Shown here piece by piece: positions 32,001 to 44,000 of a stretch of 64,000 nt of DNA. Under the pieces are notes generated by a model. That model did no database searches. It was not told the DNA's origin and saw only the letters and a list, made by a program, of their open reading frames with translations. How positions within the stretch are numbered: position 1 is the first letter of the stretch; each line of letters starts with the position of its first letter. Source of the DNA: Strigops habroptila (lineage: Eukaryota > Chordata > Aves > Psittaciformes > Psittacidae); the NCBI RefSeq assembly GCF_004027225.2, contig NC_044278.2:62260243-62324242 (forward strand), written 5' to 3'. The position numbers were made by a program, and so were the translations under genes.

Positions 32001-35000
32001 TCTCCAAACTACAATGTAATGAGCTCATACATGTAGGAAGGCAGCTTGCTCCCTCCCTCCCCCCACCCCACAAAAAAGATTAAGTGCTTTCCCTTCTGGA
32101 GCCCAGTGCTTCTTGCTAACCTCTCCTGGCATGGGGACAGCTGGTGGTGCCTGCCTCTGAATGTTTTGAAAGGGAGAGAAGACAAATGAACACAGTTCTT
32201 AGAGTAAGTAGAAATGTAGGTGAAGAACTATGTTTATTTTGGAATGCAGTTAAGAATTCAGGGTAAATGTGATATATTTCAGTCTCTCAGTGGACACACG
32301 ACTGAACAGTTACAACTGATCCTCATGACTACTTACATGCATCTTTTCAGCTCAATCGTTTTCTTTCACCTGTTTCTATCCCCTTCTCTCTCTGCTCTTG
32401 GCTACGTGCTAACTGAACTCTGCAGAACAGCACAGCTTTTAACTAACAGCAAACAAAAAGAGATGTTCTTTTTTCCTCTCAACCCCTGGTCTCCAAAAGC
32501 GTCTGGCTGCATTTGTGTTAATAAATAAGACATGCCAAGGACTGTTCTCTGGCTGTGAAGCCAACTGGCACAGTACATATCGCATCCCTACAGCTGAACT
32601 TTTACCACCAAAACAGTACGCCTGGTTTTTGTTAGCACATGCCATAGTAAACGAGTGAAATGCTGGTTAAATCCTTGTCAAATGCATTCCTGTTATCACC
32701 TGTTGCCATACAGTCTGTATGCACACTTTCTACTGGGAATGGTCCATTGCTCTTGTCATCTTCTGACCCCTTCTTGAGTGTTGCTGGGAGACTGTTAGGT
32801 GGTCTGGGCCAAACCCATACCAGGAACATGCTAACAATTCACTGGTGTGGATCATCATCATGTCCTTGCCTCGTTTCAAACCCCCAGGAGCCAAGATCTG
32901 CCACTGCAGAGTTTGTACTGAGTAGCAGCTTATGCTTTTCTGATGGAGTAAGAAGGGTGCCATTCTGTACTGTACCTGAAGAGGTAGTGGGTAGGATGGA
33001 TATGTAGATATAGTTGCTGCAGAAGGACAGAATCCAGCGTATGTCAGGATCTGCTGGGCAGGATTGTACAGGATCTGAGGCGGAGGTGCAGCAGCACTGA
33101 AAGCAATTTGGGACAGAGGTACCTGTTGAGCACAGAAGACAACAATGTATCAGCACAGCACAGAGGGGGCTGGAGCAGGAACTGGTCCTAACACCAGGAA
33201 CTAGGCAATTTAACAACTTTCTACTTTCCAACACAGTACTGGTACTACCAAAAAAAAAAAAAAAAAAAAAAGGACACAAACCAAGGAGCAGACAGAATGA
33301 GAGCAGGGTGTATCTGGAGTGAATTTTCTGACCAGAAATACACAGCTATTTTAATCTTCTTTCCTTGGAAAAAGACTGCTGGTGCTTCCCAAGCACCAGT
33401 TACGGAAGCACTGGCAGTACTCCATACCTGAGACACCCTGAAGAGCTTTGACCACCTCTTCTTATTCACTCCAGCACCAAACATCCAGTCCTTCACAATT
33501 TGCTGCAGACCCTTTCCAATAGCAACTACCTGACGCTCTCGTGTATTTTCTCTATGCTTTCCTACACAGATCTACAAAGATCTCCCTTTCCAGACCACCT
33601 GTTCTTCTTTCACAGCTCCCTCTGTCTTCTGAAATGGAGTTTGCTGCTGGCTGTCCAGTAACACCCCACCATGTGCATATCTCATTTGTATTTCATAAAA
33701 TCCTTCGTCATATCTTGTGGCTTTATTGGCATGTCCCTTAACTGCAATGTGATATGAGGTTTGCAGGAAGAAGTAATAGTTCATATTAAACCCGCTAATA
33801 CAACTTGGGGAAAGAAAAAAGAGAGCAAAAACTGAATGAGAAGGGGGGCTTGTGTCAAAGCCTAAACCCCTGTGCTATATAACCATTTGTGAAGGACAAT
33901 AGAGCTTTCTGTGAAAGATTTTCATGTCCTTTTGCTTTGCAAAGCGAGACAAATCCAGTGGTTTCTTTACTCTCCTTTGTTTTTATTAGCAGATTCTTCT
34001 ACATGTGAGAGCATGGAATTTTCTTTTTACCGAATAATAAAATATGGTGTTTGCCAGACAAGTGCTAAAAGCAGCGGCCAGGTTGTTTTTTTTTTTTTTC
34101 TTTTGGCATTTCTTTTCAGATTTTTCAGTGAGAGACATAAACCACTATATCCTCTGGAGATAGTGAGAGATATCTCTGTGATTGAGAAAGAGGTATATTA
34201 ATTGTGTTTGTACATGGAAAACATCATCTAGGTCACTGATGTACCACATGAGGTTACCTGACAATCTAGGCTTTAGCTCTCTGGAGAAACTTAGCACCCC
34301 AGGAGCTGGTACAGAGAAAGGCTGGGGTCAAAAGCAGAGAGCCTATCTATCTTATGCGAGAAGGCAAGTCTCTCATCTTCAAGGTATCCTACTCAAAACA
34401 CCTCCTTTCTACCCACCCTGCTGTGTGGATGTGGTGGGGAGAAAGAAAGGGACATTGCCTTTCAGAACAGAGTAGTGAGAGGCATCTAACGGGTTTGCCT
34501 CAGACCCAAAGGTTTCAGGCCAGCAACATGGCCCACCCGGGCTGGGGCTGGACCTGTGCCCAGAGCATCACCTTCTTCAGAAAAGTGAGGCTCTGGAGTG
34601 ATCAGATCATTCTGGCTATGGACATAAACACAGTAAGAAACACTTGTTTTGCCCAATGTGAAACACCGATGCCTGTTTGGCATCTGTCACCAACTTTCTG
34701 GTTTGGGTGCTGCTGCCCTTCTCCCAGGAACCTCTCTCAGCCCTCTTACGTTCTCTGCATCTGCAGCAGCAGCGCTCTAATTGCTAAGGATGAAGACCTC
34801 AACAGTCCTAGAAGACACCCCAAATCCGCTGATTAAAGTACCTTATTATCAGGCTATCTGGCCTCAGCCTGGAGCCAGCAATGATTTGCAGGTATTAAAG
34901 CTGGTTAGATGCTTCTATCAAGTATTCCAGTAATGACACTATGTTAAATTAGTCACATAAAATATAAGGGTAGGTGGAGACATTTTAAAGTGAACCACCA

Positions 35001-38000
35001 CCCAAGTCAAAGAGATAAGGAGCTATGAACTGGCCAGAGAGTGCTGCCAGCACTTTGAGCATGGGGAAACCAAGCTGTAGCTAGAGGGTCTGAGCTGCTG
35101 CTCACTTTGTGCTGTGCTGTGCACTGCAGAGAAAGGCAGGTCAGCTCACTGGTCTGACACAGCCCTGCCAAAGCATTTATTTCTGAGCTACAACCACTTT
35201 TAATGTCAGGCTGCACCTGTAGTTGCACGAGTGCTAAGACATGAACACATGGCATGTAGCTCACTAATTAGGGGTTCATTTTGTTTTCATTTTTTAGAGT
35301 AGGGATGAGGAGAGGGATAAGGGAATGATGTTTAATCTGTTTAGATTCCCTTGAGAACTCCAAGAAGGAGACTAATTGAAAAAGCCAGCAACCTCCCCCT
35401 AGGACCATCAGTAGTTCTGACTGATGCAACCCTAAACCCAAGGTAAGCAGATTCCTTGGCAAGGTGTGTCAGGAAAACATCTACAAGTCATCAGATGAAT
35501 ACTGGGGCAGGGATGTAGATTAACTCTTAGTACCAGTAAGTGGAGTTTTCCATGCATTTCTTTACCTCTGTCATCTGTAAGAAATAATCATGGTGTCTGT
35601 TTTACCATTTTGGATACTCCAAGTACATACTTCCATTTACATTATATGGTAATCTGCTTTTAATTAAAGGTGGCTGCCCAGCCAGCATCCTATATCCAAG
35701 CACACTGTGTAGATCTGAAAAGGAGAGTACCGTCATAACCACTGCAGTTCCCCAGCACCCAGCAGATCATGGAGGACAGCCCCATGGAGGACACAGGGGC
35801 CACTGAGAGCTGACACCCTGGGGGCCAGGGGAGCCTGAAATGTTTCTCGCTGAGCCAGCACAGCCCTCTGGCAGGCAGCATGGGGAGTGTGCCAGGGTCT
35901 GCAAGGAATTTGTCACAAGGAAGAAAACCCGCAATAACCAAAACAACACTTCGTGGTTTTTTTGTCCAGGAAATGTGATGGGTTTAGAGGCAACAGCACT
36001 GTTTTGCAAACTCTCCCCTTTGAAACATGTTTTGGCTGCCAACGTTCCCCAGAGATAAACATGATGTTTTTTGTTTCACTACTGAGCCTGGCCCTGTGTT
36101 TTCTGGAAGTCAACCTTGGAGCAATGCCCTGAGGCGTTTCAGTGGGCTTTGCAGCTCTCCCTGCAAAATGCCAGTGAGCATTTCTGTGGGAAGGTGACAT
36201 TCTGAAAGAAAACTGTTCTCCCACACACTTTGAAGTTGTGGTTTTTTGTATTTCAGTCTCATGACCCTTTCTTTCCCTCTTCTGCTCATGTTTTCTTGGT
36301 CCCTGTCTTTCCCCAAGCATTACTCCTTTAGAAACAAAAGCGAGCAGCAGATTAGCAAACCAGCTCTGGTATGTCACTCAAAAGGACCCTGAAAAAGCAC
36401 AGGCAGAAAGAAGGAGCAGTCATTGCATTTTGGATTACTACTTTAGTAAGACCTCCACAAGCATAGCATGGCTCCTGTGCTAAGGTAACTGACACAAACT
36501 CATCTCTCCCTTAAGCTAGTGAGGGCTTTTTTTCTGCTCCCACTGCAGAGAGGACATTAAACAGCTTATTCAGGTCAGGTTTTTAGCTGGAGCCCCGACA
36601 GACTCTGTCCAGCAGAGTCTGGGGGGAAGCTGCAGATCTGGTGTTGCTGCTATTTCCTTGCACAGCTTTATGCCACCCAGTCAGAGGACCCAGACCTTGA
36701 CCCAGGCTTTGCCTCCTAGCAAGGGAATGTGCCAGGTCATGGAAGCCCCAGTTCTCCCAGGAATGTCTCCTTGGCTTGGTATCCCTGGCACAAGCAGTGC
36801 AGTGATGGCCCCTGCGCAGCCTAGAGGTGTGCCTGGGCTGGAGCTCAAAGCATTAGCCCAAATCTCACATAAACCTCTGTTTGCACAAGACAGATTAGGC
36901 TCAGGCTGGCTCTCTGCACCCTCTCCCATCTCAGGGGAGCACTAGCAACTCCCTCAGGTGCCCTTAGTGGAGATACTTGCACCCATCTGCTAGGCAGAGG
37001 AAAATACCTAGCAGCACTGGAAAAGTGCAGTGCTGTACCAAGGATTTAGTGTAAATGATGCCTGCCTTCTCCTCCTCATGTAGCTGCTCTTCCCCACATT
37101 TCCCACTGTGGTTGTTTCTGCTCCCCTTCTGCCGTTGCTCCTCTCACAGGGACGGGATTAATTAAGCTGGGAATGCTGCTTCCACTCCTGTCCATCAGGC
37201 AGCCACTACTCTTCACTGTTTTGCTCCAATTTGTTATCAACTCCTTGCAAGAGTCCCCTCACATAAAGGACAGTTCAGCTGCACACTTCTTACATGTGAA
37301 GGCTTACAAGTGTGCTTGTTTGCCTTAAGCTAGAGAGCAAACATTTTGTGACTTAAAAAAGGTGAATTTCAAGTAATTCATAGGGGCCTGGTCTGTTACA
37401 TAGTTTTAAGCACCCAACACATGTTGTGGATAGCATGGACATGCTTGCTAAGGGTCGCTGGGTAGTCAGAGCACAGCCTTGGCTCACTGGCTGCCAGGTC
37501 TGAGCAGCTCCTTCCTTCTAGTTTGCCCTCCCTAGTGCACATCTCACCCATCTCTCTTGCTTTCTCTTCCCTGCTTCATCCTTCTCCTTTCCTTTCACCT
37601 GCCTTTATGTTCCCTCTGGAATAGTCACCAGAAATACTACAAATCTAAGATGACTTGTGCTGCTGTCACACCTCCCTTTGGCTCCTGCATTTCATCTTCA
37701 TCCCCACGCCTCTGCCCATTTAGTTTGGAAGCTCTTTGGGCAGGGACCGTTTACTCTTCTGAGTGCCTAGTAAATCATGAGCTACTTGATTGGTCTTTAG
37801 GCACTGCTTTAGCAAACATGACTACTGACAGTGATAATCCCAAGAACAGCTACTTTCACCCTTCTATCAGAAAATCTAGGGAGATGACTCAGTGTATTAC
37901 AGAATCCCTCCTAGCACACGGCCTCTTCTGAATGCAGTGGTGCACATCAGTACAAGATGGTGGTGTGCCACAAAGAGCAGCTAGAGTGTGGCATTCTTTA

Positions 38001-41000
38001 GGTTAATGTGACCTAAATATGACTGTTAAAATAAGAACTTGAGTGGTACTTCAGAGTTAATCCCCATTCTTGGGAAAAGAACAACCCGAGGTTAAATAGT
38101 CACACCTAGGACTTGAGTTTTACATGTCAGCTACAGACCAGCATCCTCAAATTCTGTGCTGGCCCACACATTCAGTTCTGAATTAGAAGGAAAAATAGAT
38201 GCCGCTAAGTGAATCGCCAGCATCTGTTCACACAGACATCTGTTTTTTCTCTTCCATTCATATATTTGACCAGGCTTGACCTACTTAGCTGTGAGCAGCT
38301 GGCAACAGCTTAGCCTAAAGATATGACTCCAGAATCCCAGATCACACAGGAAACATGTTTAAAGTGCCTCCTTTGCGCAGTTACACTTCCTTGGTTTTAA
38401 CCCATTTGATAACATCAGCAAGCACATAAGTCCCCACATAAGGCAAAAGACTGTGCGCCTTACCATGTCTTTAAATGCCCCAAGAATGGCTGCTGTAATA
38501 ATTCCCAGGAACAAGCCAATGATGTTGAGGACTGTGGAGGACCACAGCAGCCTGTACAGGTGAACCACGTCCTGGCAGCTGCTCACGCCGAGAAATTCAT
38601 AGTAGCTGGAGGACTGCTCTGAACTGAAAGGAAATGCAGACAATGTCACTTTGGTGGGAATGGTTTTGCACATAATGCAGAGCACCAGAGGATCTGAACC
38701 CCCTACTTTCCTCTTTGGTGAAGTACTTCATCCATGCTCCTACCAAACACTGCTCAGATGAATTGGAGAAAGCTCTACTGTAGACAAAAATTGGCTCTAC
38801 TAATGCCAGCATTAAATGAGTCCAACTAATACCAACCCTAGCTTGGCTGATCAGTGTGATGTACCAGCAGGGACTCTCTTTTTTTTGCTCAGGGTCTCTG
38901 AACACAAGCACAGTCCTGGCATATGGATGCTGCCCTTGCCATTTAGCTACCAGCTAAAGCATGCTTAGCATTGCTTTTTTTCCCCCAGCTCACCTGGAAA
39001 TTTGCTGGCATCTCTGGAACTGAGGAAGGCAAGTTGCTTAAGCATTAATTCAACCACAGAAAGGAAGATTTTGCCAGCTGGCTACATTTGTTTATGGTGT
39101 CTGTGGTTCCAAATTAACAGATGCAACACAGTACATTATAAAGATGTGCCCTTACACTATGGATTGTACTATCCAGAAATCTTTCTTTGCTCATATTTCT
39201 ACACTGCACTGGTTATTGTAAATCAGGCATGTTGCGAAGTTAATCCTCATTGTCCTGCTGAAAGTCAGAAGTATCCTACTGCAAAATTTGAAACCACAGT
39301 TTCCTGCAGCTCTTTCCAGTACTTGCCTTAATGCTATCCCACTAATGGGCTCCTAGAGCTATTTGAGTTGGAAAGATCTTTTAAATGCCGAGTCTGTTTT
39401 TGCACTGTTAGGAACTTGCCATCAGATTATGGAGAAAACAGGAGTGAGCAATTTGTGCTCACTCTTCTGTTCCTCCACTCACAGCACATGGGGCAGCAGT
39501 GGAGACGGTGGTTAGGGAAAGCTCTGTAGAGGAAGGTAGCACATGGAGAAACCTGTAATAACATTTCTGGAAACAACCAAGCCAAGCACAGTAGTTCCTG
39601 GAAATGTCCAATCATTTGTTTTGGGGCATGGTTCTGCCATAGTGAATCCGCTACTGTTGAATTCACTTGGGCACTATGATGAGCCAACCTTAAATAAATA
39701 GGCTCGTCATGAAACCTGTAGCTTCAGCTGCCATGAGTTTGAGGAAATCTGACTTGTGATCCTGCCTGTGTATCGGTCTGTTGCATGGCTGACACTAAGT
39801 CACTTTGTGTGACTGTGTCTCCTGCTACTTCTCTCTAGCTGTCGCATGAACTGGAATTGCCAGGACTGTGGAGCAGTGTGACTGTTCCTTTACTCTGGAT
39901 TTGCCTATGCCAGTGCCATATGATCTTCCTGCCTGCTGTGGATTGCTGATAATGGCATGTTTAATTATATCATCGAATACTGTTACAGCAGTGATCAGTC
40001 TTGGGTGTTTCAGACAAACCCAATGTGCTAGAAAAATGGCACTGAGAACCTCCATCTGGAGGGGGAGTATTCCTGATCTCTCCTTCTTACCTTATGTTTT
40101 AAGCAACAGAGTTTCAGTTACTTCATTTGATAACTCCGAATGCTTTCACCCCTTTAAGACCCCTGTTCTTTTCTGTATTGGGTTGGGCTTTTCAATTAAG
40201 TGTTAACATGCAGCAGTTAGTTGTGTACCATGGAAGAAAGCATTCTCAGTGTAAACATACTTCATTGCAACTATGATATTCCATCATTTGTCTATCATAG
40301 AAAAGGAACCAATGTTGTGCATACTCTACCTTTCCCATTTCATTTGTTTTGTATACCTCCATCATGTCCAGATATAACATTTCTTACACAAGCAAAAGAC
40401 TCTAACATTCATACTGGTTTTTAATCCATTCTATAGTCCTGCACTCACTATGTCGCTTATGTGTGCATGATACATACGCATGAATAGATTACTTCCCTCT
40501 TGTACCATATTTCATTGTGCTTCTCTAGTTGAGGCAGGCCTTGTGTGGATGCCTCGCTGTGCAAGCCTCATTCGCCTACACTTAAAATGTTCATGTCTGG
40601 CAGCATGCTAGCCAAGACTTACAGAGGACTGGGGTTATTCAAGGCTGCTAGCATGTGAAAAGGAGGCAAAACCAAAATAAAACAAGAGATGTAGGAAGGA
40701 AGAAAGATGAGAAATACACAGAGGGAAAGAAAGAAGAGTGGCTGTGGGTAAACTGTAGTGGATTGCAGAGGTTACATGAGAGTGAATGGTGAGATGATAC
40801 TAAGGTGCACAGAGGATGAGTCAGGCAGATGTGCTCTGGGAAATTCTCTTCAGTTTCTTATGTATGGCAAGACATGATGCTGCTTGCAGTTGAAATCTCT
40901 ATGTTCCAGGTGGCCAGTCAGTTATGCGAGTTCATTTCATCTCTCTTCCACATCATAAACCCTTGCGCTTTGCTGTGATGTAGTTTTTCCTTACCACCTT

Positions 41001-44000
41001 TTTTACTCCTGTTAAATCACTGCTTGGCAACCTTGTGCTAACCTTCAGCTGATCTTATAAGCATGTCCAGACATTTCCTTTCTTATCTTCTGACAGGTCA
41101 TGCTTTGGCAATGACGAAGTCAAATGAACAGCTGCAGAAAACACAAGACCTTCTGTATCTAACCTACGATAATTTAGCAAAATCCCATGCCTACATAGGC
41201 TGTTGCTAACAAAAGCGCTCTGCATATACCTACAATATGATCCTGCTTATGGACACCTATGTTCCTAATAATTTTGTTTCCCCCAGTTTGGTTGGGGGAA
41301 AAAAAAGAAAAAGATTTATTAAATCTAATGGGGTTAGATACTGTAAGATCAGTAAGTAACAGTAAGTAACAGTAAATATTGACAGGGCTATGACTAAATG
41401 GTTGATTTTGATCACACAGCAAAGAGCTTATGGACATATTTAAAGAAAAAGAAACTGAAATAACGCCAACACTAATACTCAATCCCTGACCTCTTCTCTG
41501 CTGGCATCAGGACTTCAGTCTCAGAGGAACTGGATTGCCCAGCATACAAGCCCCTTGTGTTGCTTCTCCAGCCCTAAGGGGACCCGCCACAATCATTTTA
41601 GAGGGACAATAATCAAGGATTTCTCAGGGTCCATTGACTGCACACAGATACTTACTTCTCACAGTTGTACAGGTCACAGCAGTAGCATGTGTTACTCTTT
41701 ACTTTCAGCTGGCACCTGCTGTTTAAGGTATAACATGTCACCTGCCAAAAAAGAAGAGACTGACTTTTATGCTCAGTGTTTCAGTATTATGTGAATCAAG
41801 CTACTGACCACAAAGCAGCAGCTACTGCAGTGCCAGGAGTGCAGTAGCTGCAGTGCAGGGAGATCCTGAGATTCAAAAATCCATGACTGCAGGGCAGAAG
41901 GACCTCCCTGAGCTCCCAGGAGTTTCATTTGGGACATCAACCCAGGCATTTGCACTATGGAGCCCAAAGGCTCCAGCAACAATCTGCAGCTAGGGCTGCC
42001 AGAGTTTTCAAACCCTTTGCTACACTGCCTGGTGCTGTTTTGCTGAGCCCCAGAGTCTGCAGCTGTGAGATACAGATCCCTATGGCTGTGACACAGGGAC
42101 CATGGGTCTTCAGAGATACACCACAGCAAGCCACTGAAGCACGCAAGAGTGCCACTCCATTATAGTGGGGAAATGGGCAAAGAAATGGCCAATTTATCTG
42201 AACAGCTCCCAGTAAATGGGAGCTCTGTCCTTTCAGTAACACCCTCTTTAAACAATTAGGAAACAATTAGGAACAACAAGAAGAACAGTCTCCAAATCCA
42301 CACACAAAACTGCTCAGAAAAGATCCGAGCACTTCAGCAAATAAGTACCATTTACTGCAGGCTCTTGAATAGAAAACTGAAAAGGTTTATTTGTGTGAGC
42401 AGGAATTACAGGGATGGACAGATGTTAGAACAATAAAGGTAGCCACAGGTAACCCACTCTCCATCCAGACAAGAAATCATTTTAATGACTCAAGTGTGGT
42501 AAGCATTAATCAATTTTGTTTTGCACTACAGACCAATTGAAATATTTTATATGTAAGCCTTTTTTTCCATGAGATTTTTAGCTTATTGACTTTGAAATCC
42601 TGGAAATCTGCCAGGTTTTAAAAGCTAGCAGGTCAGAAAAGATATTCTTTCTATAGTTTTTATTTTGATAGAAAAAACATACTGTAGCCACTGAGAAGTA
42701 TTTTGTTCACAAAATGCAAATAAAATGTATTATTGAATGGAAAATTCCCTGTAATGAAAAAGTAAAAGGAGCATGCTTACAAATACATGCCTGCTTTTGA
42801 AAAGCTTCTGTCAGACAGTTCTGCTTAGCCATGAACGTGTCAGTCTGTGGGACTGTCTCCACAGGAGATATTAAAGCAGATGTTTCCCAGCTCCCGAGTT
42901 CTGGGTCTGTGCATCCTTTTTAGTGTGAAAACTGCCACTGTTGATGAGTCTGTACTCCTCGTATGTTTGTTCCCAACAAAGAAAAGCCTTAAACACATAC
43001 ATTCAGCACCAGAGAAAGTTCATCTCGTAGCTGGTCTCAGACTAGCCACACTTGTCCATAGCAGAATTTGCTTCAGCCGTGCAAGTTAGGCAACAAAGCT
43101 AAAGTCAAATGATGCCTTGGGATTGCTTTGCTGCCCAGGGCAAGGCTGTACCTGTGGTTAGTGTCTCATACAAATGAGCTGTTCTAACCCAGAATGGAAA
43201 TTAGGTTATAAAAGGATGGTCTCAGTCTAGGCTGCAATCTGGAAATGGAGCTTATGGCTTGGTACAGACCCATTGCACTTGTCAGAAGAATATCTCACCC
43301 TGAGATAGGACCTTGTTTCATCAGCCTTGTTCTGTTGTGTCTGCACTTACTGGGATTTCACATAAGGGCTTGTCAGCCTGAAGTCACATTCAGCTGCAGC
43401 CGTCCTCAGCCCGAGCTGCAATTTACTGCAGAAGAGGAGCGTGCTACTATCAATGACCAGGTAGGCTTACTCAGAAGTAACTGAAATGTCACACCCAGCT
43501 CCTTCTCAAAGCAGTTTGAAAACTAATCCTGGAGCAGAGTATACCAATGCATCTGCTACCACAGCTATTTTGTTGGACTGCCCTGGTGGTTTTGGATTGA
43601 GGGGACTGAAGACTTTGGTTTTGACCCCTGTATGTAGTCAAATTGGCCTATGACCTGCATAGTTAAAATACCCTTTGCCATTACATATGCATGATTGAGA
43701 CTAGAGGGCTTCATAAGATGGAGTGGGCTGCTAAAAAGGTGGTTTATTCTCATGCATGTCTTTGAGGACCACTTCTGATGATAGGAAATCAAAGTAGTTT
43801 TCCCTCTCCAAGCATGAATAAGGCCAGTTTGCCCCTTTAAGCTATAGAAGGCTAGAAGTACAAAAGATGGAGAATGGCAAGACCTTACACATGGTTTTTG
43901 CTTGCTTCTGGGTTACAAGACATATTCTTTTATTGGCCGAGGAAGTTACTGTAGTTGTCTGTTTTTATCATTGCATTTTTAAAACATGCAAAGAGCAAGA

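Larger units (their letters stand above)
29024..32975 (-). other. TMEM255B: TMEM255B intron
   Basis: A 4-kb intron with one copy each of a 74-bp direct repeat at 30451-30524 and 32628-32701. No transposon tail or supported gene was seen. Confidence 0.85.

Noticed and set aside
32839..33279. 146-codon minus-strand ORF starting in a poly(T) run
   Set aside because: It is a shadow of the real TMEM255B exon 32976-33122 read in the wrong frame. The correct frame gives VPLSQ...PLPLQ with proper splice sites.
34354..34836. 160-codon plus-strand ORF, the longest in the window
   Set aside because: It has no recognisable domain, low-complexity composition and no splice logic, and it lies inside a TMEM255B intron on the opposite strand. 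Length alone fits chance.
35913..36377. 154-codon minus-strand ORF
   Set aside because: No family resemblance. Its polar and basic composition looks like translated intron, and no TMEM255B splice phase joins it.
39345..39400. Decayed reverse CR1 tail
   Set aside because: Only a loose match (gagttggaaagatctttta) without the terminal octamers, so it is too weak to annotate.
41773..42266. Two overlapping minus-strand ORFs of 103 and 118 codons
   Set aside because: Serine, cysteine and leucine-rich text without domains. It lies in a TMEM255B intron and does not fit the splice phases of the flanking exons.
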